From Sulfurimicrobium sp964384915 (GTDB lineage: Bacteria > Pseudomonadota > Gammaproteobacteria > Burkholderiales > Sulfuricellaceae), in the NCBI GenBank assembly GCA_964384915.1, contig CAYLMA010000013.1:1-64000 (forward strand): DNA of 64,000 nucleotides. The letters run 5' to 3'. How positions within the stretch are numbered: position 1 is the first letter of the stretch; each line of letters opens with the position of its first letter. Position numbers and translations under genes: made by a program. The notes under the pieces are model-generated. The model was not told where the DNA came from. It saw only the letters and a program-made list of their open reading frames with translations, and did no database searches. Positions 57,393-64,000 of this stretch are shown here, piece by piece.

Positions 57393-59468
57393 TCACGCTG
57401 TCCTGCCATAGCGTTCTGTCAGGAACTGCAGCGCCTGTTCCTTGGATTTGAAAATCTGCTCGGGAGGGATCACATCCGAGAGATAAGCGCGCTCCATCAC
57501 GTCCAGCACCTGTTTCTTGAGGCCGCTCAGATAAAGCTTGACGCCAACCTGCTCCAGGCTCACGGCAAGGGCGCGGATCTTTTCCTCGCCGGAAACGTCG
57601 ATCTCGTTGATGCTGCTGCCGATCACCAGGAAGGCCTTGGCTTTGGGAAAGCGCGCCAGCGCCTCCAGCACCATGTCCTCGAAGTAGTTGACGTTGACGA
57701 AGGTCAGCGCGCCATCGAAGCGCATCGGCACGAACTGCTCGCTGATGGGCTGCAGGCCATGCGTGTCCATGCCGGCGAGCACGCCGTCCGGATGCTGGCC
57801 GAGGATCTCGGCGCGCGGCCGCATGCGGCGCAGCAAGAACAGGGAGATGGCGGCCGCGGCGCCGAACATGATACCGATATCGAGATGGGGCGCGAAGGCC
57901 AGCGTGGCGACGAAAGTGATCAGCGCCGCGATGCCGTCATGGCCATGGGTCTGCCAGGCATGCCAAAGCGCCTTGAAGTTGATCAGCCCGGTCACCGCCA
58001 GCATGATCACCGCGGCCAGCACTGCCTGCGGCAGGTGATAGAGCAGGCCGGTCAGGAACAGCAGGGTGACCAGCACCAACAGCCCGGAGAGCACCGAAGA
58101 CAGGCCGGTCATGGCGCCTGCATTGAGATTCACCGCCGAGCGCGAGAACGAGCCGCTGACTGGGAATGATTGCGTGAAGCTGCCGGCGATATTGGCAAGC
58201 CCCTGCCCTATCAACTCCTGGTTGGGATCGATGCGCGCACGGGTTTTGGCAGCCATGGCCTTGGAGATGGAGATGGCCTCCATGAAGCCCACCATCGAGA
58301 TCACCAGGGCCGCGGAAATCAGGCTGACGATGCCGTTCCAGTCCAGGCGCGGCATGGACAGGCTGGGCAGGCCGGGCGGCACGGAGCCCACCACTTCCCC
58401 GCCGCTGCTCAGATGCAGGCCCTTGCCGTCGATCTTCTTGAGGCGCCAGCGCTTGCTTTCATCCGGCGCGGCCGCCGCCGGCAACAGGACCGTTTTACCC
58501 TCTGTTTCCTGCACCACGAATAGTTGCCGGCGCAGGGTCTGGAAGCGCGTCTTGTTTTCCTGCATGATCCTGCCGCGTTCGAGATCGGCGATCTCCAGCT
58601 CATACTCCAGGGTGGCAATCTCGGCGGCCTTTTGCTTGCCGCGCGCTTCGGCAAGGCGGGCGCGCTGCTCGGCCAGCGCGGCATCCATCGCGCCGATGAG
58701 GGAAAGGTTATCCCGGTATTCGCCGACCTGGTTGCGCACCTTCTCGTCCTGGAGGGTCTCCGGCGCCAGCTTGAGCTCGCTTTCGTAGCCGATCTGCCAG
58801 CTCACCACGGTGGTCAGTACCACGGCGACCAGCACGTTGGGCCACTTGGGCAGAAACCGCTTCATCAGCAACATGAGGGCCAGCGCGGACAAGCCCATGA
58901 GCAGGGTCGGCCAGTGGGTGTCTCCGACCTGCCGCAGCACGCCGGCGATGTCAGTCAGGAAGCTGTCGCTGCGCGCCATCGGCACGCCGAGCAGCTTGTT
59001 CAACTGCGACAGCCCGATGACGATGGCGGCGGCGTTGGTGAAACCGATGATGACCGGATGGGAAAGAAGATTGACGATGGCGCCGAGGCGGAAAATCCCG
59101 AGCGAAAGCTGGATCACGCCGACCAGGAAGGCAAGCAGGACAGCCAGGGCGATATAGCTCTCGGAACCGGGCTGAGCCAGCGAAGCCAGCGCGGACGCGG
59201 TCAGCAGGGCGACGACGGCCACCGGGCCGGTGGCCAACTGCTTGGACGAGCCCCACAGCGCGCCCACCAGGACCGGCAGAAAAGCCGCATACAGGCCGTA
59301 ATAGGCCGGCATGCCGGCGAGCTGGGCATAGGCCATGGATTGCGGGATCAGCACCAGCGCCACGGTAATGCCGGCCAGGAGATCGGCGCGAATCTGGAGC
59401 CCGTTCATGGGGAACCAGCTCAGGAGTGGCAGCAACCGGTGCAGCAGGCTTTTGGGTGAGGAAATCAT
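57393..59468 (-). CDS. SulP-family anion (bicarbonate) transporter with coiled-coil insertion
   Basis: 691 residues. The SulP membrane domain (IPQSMAYAQLAGMPAYYGLYAAFLP near the N-terminus; SVPPGLPSLSMP later) and a C-terminal STAS domain (about 560-680) are clear. Between residues about 230 and 358 there is an extra hydrophilic stretch of roughly 130 residues with a strong coiled coil (AALAEQRARLAEARGKQKAA), absent from ordinary SulP proteins. In this locus it probably imports bicarbonate (BicA-like) rather than sulfate; substrate is inference. It lies 33 bp upstream of sbtA. Confidence 0.88.
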   Translation of the reverse strand: MISSPKSLLHRLLPLLSWFPMNGLQIRADLLAGITVALVLIPQSMAYAQLAGMPAYYGLYAAFLPVLVGALWGSSKQLATGPVAVVALLTASALASLAQPGSESYIALAVLLAFLVGVIQLSLGIFRLGAIVNLLSHPVIIGFTNAAAIVIGLSQLNKLLGVPMARSDSFLTDIAGVLRQVGDTHWPTLLMGLSALALMLLMKRFLPKWPNVLVAVVLTTVVSWQIGYESELKLAPETLQDEKVRNQVGEYRDNLSLIGAMDAALAEQRARLAEARGKQKAAEIATLEYELEIADLERGRIMQENKTRFQTLRRQLFVVQETEGKTVLLPAAAAPDESKRWRLKKIDGKGLHLSSGGEVVGSVPPGLPSLSMPRLDWNGIVSLISAALVISMVGFMEAISISKAMAAKTRARIDPNQELIGQGLANIAGSFTQSFPVSGSFSRSAVNLNAGAMTGLSSVLSGLLVLVTLLFLTGLLYHLPQAVLAAVIMLAVTGLINFKALWHAWQTHGHDGIAALITFVATLAFAPHLDIGIMFGAAAAISLFLLRRMRPRAEILGQHPDGVLAGMDTHGLQPISEQFVPMRFDGALTFVNVNYFEDMVLEALARFPKAKAFLVIGSSINEIDVSGEEKIRALAVSLEQVGVKLYLSGLKKQVLDVMERAYLSDVIPPEQIFKSKEQALQFLTERYGRTA

Positions 59469-59489
59469 GGTTTCTGCATTGTCTTTCGT

Positions 59490-59786
59490 TCAGATAAAAA
59501 TTCGATTTTGTCGGCATGAGGCTTGGAGGCAAGCCTCAGGCCAGGCGCCCTGGCACCGCAACCAGATGCGGAAGGCCCCCGCCAGGGTCAGCGCGAACAC
59601 GGGCCACAGGCCATCGAAGATCGGGAACAGCGCCAGGGCGAAGAACATCAGCAGTGCGAACATTGCCGGCTCGTCGCCAATGGCCAGGCGTCCCCAGGGA
59701 GCGTTGCTTAAACGCGACCTGCAAGCGTGCTCGCGCCGCCCCGGCTGGGTAGCGGGCAAGCGCGGACACTCTCCGCCACGCATCAT
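59490..59786 (-). CDS. Small membrane protein of the CCM locus
   Basis: Up to 98 residues; ATG 59786 overlaps the cbbO stop as ATGA. An internal Met at residue 42 would leave 57 residues that still contain the only clear feature, a hydrophobic segment (MFALLMFFALALFPIFDGLWPVFALTLAG read as two short helices). The tail is Cys-containing and basic. Not recognised. It may assist the SulP transporter that starts 21 bp after its stop. Confidence 0.55.
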   Translation of the reverse strand: MMRGGECPRLPATQPGRREHACRSRLSNAPWGRLAIGDEPAMFALLMFFALALFPIFDGLWPVFALTLAGAFRIWLRCQGAWPEACLQASCRQNRIFI

Positions 59787-62119
59787 CGCGTCAGCCCCAT
59801 GTACAGGGCCGGGAGCTTCTCAGGCAGGCGCGCCACGTGGTCGAGCACCATGTAGTTTTTCACGCCGAAGATGCGCGACACGTATTCGTCGGCGTAAGGG
59901 TCAAGGCTCACGCAGAAAGTGTGTATGCCGTTGCGGGCGAGCTCCTCCACCGCTTTCTTGGTGTCGTAGCGCAGGTATTGCGGGTCGCGCACGTCGTTGT
60001 CCGCCGGTTCGCCGTCGGTCAGCACCAGGATCAGCTTCTTGTGGCTTGGGCGCCGGTTAAGATGCGCGCCGGCATGGCGCAAGGCGGTGCCCATGCGCGT
60101 GGAAAGCTGGCCGGTCATCGCCGCCAGGCGCGCCTTGACCTTGTCGTCGTAAGGCGCGTCGAAGTCCTTGAAACGGTAGTACTCGACGTCGTGGCGCCCG
60201 TTGGAATCGAAACCATGGATCGCGAACGGATCGCCGATCTTGCCCATGGCGTCGGCCAACAAGGCCGTGGCCTCGCGCGCCAGGGAGAGCACGGTGGCCT
60301 CGCCATCGGCATCCCGGACCTTGTCGTTGGTGGATTCGGACAGGTCGATCAAGAGCACCACCGACAGGTCGCGGATCTGCAAACGGGTGCGGATGCCGAT
60401 GCGCGTATCCGGCTGCACGCCCATGCGGATATCGACCAGGGCGCGGATCGCCGCATTCAGGTCGATCTCGTCGCCGTCCTCCACCTTGCGCTGGCGCACC
60501 ACGCCCTGCGGCTGCAATGCTTCGATCAGGAATTTGAGCCTGCGCACCAGCGGCTTGTGCTTTTCCACCACGGCGTCTATCACGGCGGGATCGCCGGACT
60601 TCGGGCGCTTTTCCAGCAGCGTTGCCCAGTTCGGTCGCTCGAGCTGTGTCTGGTAGTCCCACTCATGGTAATGGATGGGCGAGGAAATCGGCGCCTTGCC
60701 TTCTTTTTCGTTGAAGGTGGTGCCATCGTCATCGTACAGTTCGGTTTCCAGCACCCAGATTTCCTGGGCATCGTCGCCGGCGGTCTCGACATCAAGGCCG
60801 TTGATCATCTCCATCAGGCTGACGTACTTGCGCACCTGCGCCGTCTGTCCGGGCAACAGAACCGTATCGCCGGCATCCTCGGGCGCTTCCCAGAGATGGC
60901 GATTGTCGTCGCGATAGGGATTGGAAGGCCGGTCGCTACGCGCACTGAACGGGATTGCCAGCACACGGGCCTGTTCGGCCAGGGCCAAACCGATCTCGCG
61001 TGCCAGGCCCGGATCGGCAAGCCGCGACGATGCAGCGGCAAAAGCGTCGCGCGCCATGGAAACCAGTGGATGCGCGTCGTAATTGTTTTCGTCGAGCAAG
61101 GCACGGGCGATGCGGTCCAGGATCGGGCCGAGGCTGGCGTCCTGCGCGGGGTCAGCCGGCAACAGGCTGAGCCAGAGCTGCTTCAGGCCGGGGAACCTGC
61201 GCACGGCAAGCGCTTCGACACGGGCATCCTCGACCACATTGATCAACGCGCGCTGCAGCATGTCGGTATGCTCGGCCTCCGGGTCGAGGCGGGAATGCGC
61301 CATATGTGCAGCGGCGTGCGCGGCGGCGGCACGGTAGACCTCAAGGCCGTGCACCACCTCTCCACCTTCCGGCGCATAGTCGTCGTACGCGTCCGGCAGG
61401 TGGATGAAATAATGTTCAATATAGGGCTGATAGCCTTCACGGCTCTCGTAATCACCCGAGGTGGGGCGCAGGAAAAAGTCGCGGCCCCACAATGCGCGCA
61501 AGTACATGATCAGGCGGCGCTGCACGTCGACGAACAACACGCCGCGCTGTTCCTTCTTCATCACCGCCAGGGCATCATCGCTCTCCAGGCCGAAGTACAG
61601 CGTCTGCGCGGCGAAATCGGTGCGATGCGCCGACGCCCCCCACATCGCCCAGCGCCGGAGGCCGCCCAGGGTAAGGTGGGCAAGCAGCACGTCGAGCCGC
61701 TCCAGCATTGGCCGGATTGCGCGCGGCGCCTGCGCCAGCAGGTTGTCGAGCAGGCCGAGATATCCCTTGAACAGCTCCAGTTCGCCCAGGCGCGCGGCCG
61801 CCGTCGGCGCTGTCGAAAACAGCAGGACAAGCACGCCGGCGCTGGTTTTGGAATACATCTTGATCGCTGTCGAGAGCAGTTCCGGCACGGCCTGTTCGCC
61901 GATTTCCTTGGCAACCTGGGGCGCAGCCTCGATGAACGAGACCACCAGGTCTGTGCCACGCCCGAGCGCCTTCAGGCCGGCAGCTCCGCGAATATAAGCT
62001 TCCAGTCCACGCGAACTGAATACCCGGGCGGCATCATGCCAGGTGGCTTCCAGCACCTCCCCGGCATGTTCGCCCAGCTCGTCGAGGACGTCCTGGTAAT
62101 CGGCCAATTGGATCGACAT
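59783..62119 (-). CDS. cbbO: Rubisco activase adaptor CbbO
   Basis: 778 residues. A long N-terminal helical region precedes a C-terminal von Willebrand factor A domain with MIDAS motif DLSES in VVLLIDLSESTND and later VLTDGEPAD. CbbO binds Rubisco through the VWA domain and docks on the CbbQ hexamer. Full family length. A 769-residue open frame on the opposite strand is a shadow. Confidence 0.95.
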   Translation of the reverse strand: MSIQLADYQDVLDELGEHAGEVLEATWHDAARVFSSRGLEAYIRGAAGLKALGRGTDLVVSFIEAAPQVAKEIGEQAVPELLSTAIKMYSKTSAGVLVLLFSTAPTAAARLGELELFKGYLGLLDNLLAQAPRAIRPMLERLDVLLAHLTLGGLRRWAMWGASAHRTDFAAQTLYFGLESDDALAVMKKEQRGVLFVDVQRRLIMYLRALWGRDFFLRPTSGDYESREGYQPYIEHYFIHLPDAYDDYAPEGGEVVHGLEVYRAAAAHAAAHMAHSRLDPEAEHTDMLQRALINVVEDARVEALAVRRFPGLKQLWLSLLPADPAQDASLGPILDRIARALLDENNYDAHPLVSMARDAFAAASSRLADPGLAREIGLALAEQARVLAIPFSARSDRPSNPYRDDNRHLWEAPEDAGDTVLLPGQTAQVRKYVSLMEMINGLDVETAGDDAQEIWVLETELYDDDGTTFNEKEGKAPISSPIHYHEWDYQTQLERPNWATLLEKRPKSGDPAVIDAVVEKHKPLVRRLKFLIEALQPQGVVRQRKVEDGDEIDLNAAIRALVDIRMGVQPDTRIGIRTRLQIRDLSVVLLIDLSESTNDKVRDADGEATVLSLAREATALLADAMGKIGDPFAIHGFDSNGRHDVEYYRFKDFDAPYDDKVKARLAAMTGQLSTRMGTALRHAGAHLNRRPSHKKLILVLTDGEPADNDVRDPQYLRYDTKKAVEELARNGIHTFCVSLDPYADEYVSRIFGVKNYMVLDHVARLPEKLPALYMGLTR

Positions 62120-62142
62120 AAGTGTGCTCCGGGAAAATCTGC

Positions 62143-62376
62143 TTAATCCGGCCAGACACGTTTTGCAGGCTGGATGTAATGCGCATCACTGCCGGCAGTC
62201 TTGGGCTTCGAAGCGGCCGTGGGCGTTTTTTTTGCATCGGGCTCAGGCTTGGAAACCAGGGCAACCTCGGGTTCAGTTGGCTCTGGCTTAGCCATGGGGC
62301 TCGTCTTGGTAGCAGGCGCCTTGCGCTGGTTTGCTGGTTTGATGCTGGCAGTCAACTTGTCTTCTAGTTTGCTCAT
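62143..62376 (-). CDS. mcdB: Alpha-McdB-like carboxysome positioning partner
   Basis: 77 residues, low complexity, Lys/Pro/Ala/Thr-rich and predicted disordered (KPANQRKAPATKTSP, KPEPDAKKTPTAASKP), ending YIQPAKRVWPD. It overlaps the ParA-type gene by 4 bp. Family knowledge: alpha-McdB proteins are small, disordered, encoded next to McdA in cso operons and carry a near-C-terminal tryptophan; all fit. Sequence identity in the family is low, so the call rests on context. Confidence 0.7.
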   Translation of the reverse strand: MSKLEDKLTASIKPANQRKAPATKTSPMAKPEPTEPEVALVSKPEPDAKKTPTAASKPKTAGSDAHYIQPAKRVWPD

Positions 62377-63005
62377 GGTTTCAATACCTCTTCAATCACC
62401 TGATCGATTTCCCGCACCGCGTCGCGGCCACGGGCACCCATTTGATAGACGCTCACCCCTTCCACCGCCGCCGTCCGGAAAGCAGCCCGGCGACGCACTA
62501 CACACTTAAGGGCTGGCACATCCAGTCTGGACAGCGCCTCGGACATGGCGCGCGAGAGGGCACTGGATGGCTCCGCCTGGTTGACCAGCAGCCAGGCCTT
62601 GAGACCGGGGTTGCTCTCCCGCGCCTGCCGCACCGCTTCTACCGTCTCCGCACAGGCCCACAAGTCAAGGGGCGATGGCAGCACCGGAATCAACACCGTG
62701 TCAACCTGATGCAATATCCGGAAGGTGATGGCCATATCCAGTGATGGCGGGCAATCCACTACCACCCGATGATGCATCCGGGCGGCGCGGGCCACCGTCT
62801 CATGCGGAGATTCGCCTCCGGCCAGCACCTCGGGCAAACCATCGCCGCTGGCCCATGCTGCCCAGTGACACAGTGCGCCCTGGGGGTCGACATCCACCAG
62901 CCCGACGCTGTCTAGCCGCGCCAGCCCGGCTGCCAGATTCAGTGCCAGCGTGGATTTTCCGCAGCCGCCCTTGAGGTTGGCCAAGGCAATGAGACGGCCA
63001 GCCAT
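62373..63005 (-). CDS. mcdA: ParA-family ATPase, McdA type
   Basis: 210 residues. Deviant Walker A LKGGCGKSTLALNLAAGL with the signature Lys, then VDVDPQGALCHWA and VVDCPPSLD. ParA-type ATPase that, with McdB, spreads carboxysomes over the nucleoid. Located between acRAF and mcdB in the cso operon, which separates it from plasmid ParA proteins. Confidence 0.85.
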   Translation of the reverse strand: MAGRLIALANLKGGCGKSTLALNLAAGLARLDSVGLVDVDPQGALCHWAAWASGDGLPEVLAGGESPHETVARAARMHHRVVVDCPPSLDMAITFRILHQVDTVLIPVLPSPLDLWACAETVEAVRQARESNPGLKAWLLVNQAEPSSALSRAMSEALSRLDVPALKCVVRRRAAFRTAAVEGVSVYQMGARGRDAVREIDQVIEEVLKP

Positions 63006-63017
63006 CGTCTTGTTCCT

Positions 63018-63296
63018 TCAGCCTGCCGGCTGAGCAGAAAGGCTTTCTGCGAGCGCATCCACCTGCACGGCGAAGGCATACTGGACAGGGCCAAGCTCAC
63101 CGTCCTGCGGCGCAACGCTTACGTTGACGTGGGTTTTTCCAAAGTTCAGATCCGGAAAATAACCGCTAGTCTCTGAAAGCTGCGTCAGGAGATCGAGAAA
63201 CATGCGCGTCTCGGCATAGGCGGAAAAATCGTAACGGCGCTGGATCAAAGCCGGTTTCTTCTGCACCTTCCAATCCTTGGGGGCTTGCTCAGACAT
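63018..63296 (-). CDS. Rubisco assembly factor acRAF (PCD-like)
   Basis: 92 residues with the pterin-4a-carbinolamine dehydratase fold (RRYDFSAYAETRMFLDLLTQLSE, DLNFGKTHVNVSV). The second half of the usual PCD catalytic HHP motif is absent (the family has HHPD; here YFPDLNFGKTHV). Family knowledge: this cso-linked form helps Rubisco assembly and does not act on pterins. It overlaps the upstream bacterioferritin-like gene by 8 bp. Confidence 0.85.
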   Translation of the reverse strand: MSEQAPKDWKVQKKPALIQRRYDFSAYAETRMFLDLLTQLSETSGYFPDLNFGKTHVNVSVAPQDGELGPVQYAFAVQVDALAESLSAQPAG

Positions 63297-63741
63297 TTGA
63301 CTTCTCCTTCTCCGTCAACTCGTTCAACATGCGCTGGATCTCTTCGTAGTGGCCTTGTTCATCCGCCAGCAGCTCACCAAAGAGTTGGCTGGAAGCCGGG
63401 TCGCGTAGACGCTCGGCCAGGCGCATGGCTTCGTCATAGAGGTGCACGGCTTCCAGTTCCAGTTGCCCGTCCAGCACCAGCATCTCGCGCAGGCTCCGGC
63501 CCGGCCGCACCGCCTTGAGGCGGGTTGCATTGGGAGCCAGGCCCAGCGTCAACATGTGGCGGATGATCATGCCGGCATGCCCCAGTTCCTCATTGGCTTC
63601 CTTGCGGAAATAAACCGCTTTTTCGCCCCATCCCCACAACTCGCATAGATGAGCCTGAGTGAGGTATTGCTGCACCACGCTCATCTCGTGAGTCAGTGCA
63701 TCCGTCAGAAAACCGGCCAGACGCGGATTCGCTAGCATCAC
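63289..63741 (-). CDS. Bacterioferritin-like protein of cso operon
   Basis: 150 residues, four-helix ferritin-like. Di-iron ligands appear as E in LTHEMSVVQQYL, ExxH in EELGHAGMI, E in DGQLELEAVHLYDEA and ExxH in DEQGHYEEI. Common in cso operons; its job in carboxysome biology is unclear. It starts 8 bp after csoS1. Confidence 0.85.
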   Translation of the reverse strand: MMLANPRLAGFLTDALTHEMSVVQQYLTQAHLCELWGWGEKAVYFRKEANEELGHAGMIIRHMLTLGLAPNATRLKAVRPGRSLREMLVLDGQLELEAVHLYDEAMRLAERLRDPASSQLFGELLADEQGHYEEIQRMLNELTEKEKSNV

Positions 63742-63749
63742 ACCCTCCT

Positions 63750-64000
63750 TTAGCTGCGCTTCGCGACCTCGCTGTCACGACCGCCGCCAGAGCCTTGAGG
63801 TGTTGCCGGCAGCACGTTCTCAACTTCAGAATGGACGCGGGCAATGATGTGTGCCGCAACCAGTCCGTCGCCCACGCGTTCACAAGCATCCGCCCCAGCG
63901 CGCACCGCAGCATTGACTGCGCCGGTCTCGCCGCGCACCATCACGGCCACATAACCGCCGCCAACGAATTCACGGCCCACCAGGCGCACTTCCGCTGCCT
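63750..64000 (-). CDS. csoS1: Carboxysome shell protein CsoS1, 5' end outside window
   Basis: The frame is open to the window edge; 82 residues of a single-domain BMC-H shell protein remain. AAEVRLVGREFVGGGYVAVMV and GETGAVNAAVRAGADACERVG are almost identical to known CsoS1 proteins, and VHSEVENVLP ends the domain. A Gly/Ser/Arg tail (TPQGSGGGRDSEVAKRS) extends it. The hexamers tile the carboxysome shell. Rubisco, csoS2 and csoSCA would lie further right. Confidence 0.95.
   Translation of the reverse strand, partial: AAEVRLVGREFVGGGYVAVMVRGETGAVNAAVRAGADACERVGDGLVAAHIIARVHSEVENVLPATPQGSGGGRDSEVAKRS

Noticed and set aside
59837..62146. A 769-codon open frame antisense to cbbO
   Set aside because: It has no domain or ribosome site; it is explained by the GC-rich third positions of cbbO on the other strand.

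Overview
The window comes from a Gram-negative betaproteobacterium, most like the chemolithoautotrophic Nitrosomonadales (Sulfuricella / Thiobacillus / Gallionella type). The main support is an alpha-carboxysome and CO2-concentrating locus at the right end (CsoS1, bacterioferritin-like protein, acRAF, McdA/McdB, CbbO, SulP, SbtA/SbtB, CbbQ). The tmRNA tag ANDENFAVAA, the PEP-CTERM relic, the many c-di-GMP and two-component genes, and the tRNAs with encoded CCA agree with this. The species cannot be fixed from the sequence alone. A run of 100 N (3423-3522) marks an assembly gap inside a 120-bp tandem repeat.

Layout. 1-5.8 kb: 3' end of ycaO, a PEP-CTERM relic, an Slp-type lipoprotein and a large coiled-coil/AsmA-like protein broken by the gap, then two small conserved proteins. 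5.8-21.5 kb: a signalling region with NarL- and FixJ-type regulators, three sensor kinases, an OmpR-type pair next to a TonB receptor, two diguanylate cyclases, small cysteine-rich or basic proteins, three inverted-repeat elements and a divergent tRNA-Arg/tRNA-Met pair. 21.5-39 kb: mostly housekeeping genes (selD/selU, thpR-ispF-ispD, the amrB-amrA-amrS operon, waaF, rpmE, ArnT-like transferase, OmpA-like porin, mtaD-ubiG-gph), plus an HD-GYP protein beside a frameshifted response regulator.

39.1-47.2 kb: ssrA (tmRNA) followed by a roughly 7.7-kb island inserted in its 3' end. The ssrA 3' end and its terminator hairpin are repeated at the far end of the island. Cargo is a type III restriction-modification operon with an MntA/HepT toxin-antitoxin pair between mod and res, a Bro-N protein, a frameshifted HigB toxin with intact HigA, and gene fragments. 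No integrase is visible.

47.3-53.8 kb: a PhnD-like binding protein behind a strong leader hairpin, thiO, a GGDEF/EAL protein, a DUF6671-like protein and a Sua5-type tRNA enzyme. 53.9-64 kb (all minus strand): the carbon-concentrating locus. Two candidate bicarbonate transporters and a PII-like protein lie between cbbO and cbbQ. The locus ends with an aldolase-fold protein fused to a Dabb domain that lacks most class II aldolase active-site residues. Together these genes would import bicarbonate (SulP, SbtA/B), place carboxysomes (McdA/B), build the shell (CsoS1), assemble Rubisco (acRAF) and reactivate it (CbbQ/CbbO). The Rubisco genes themselves would lie beyond the right edge.
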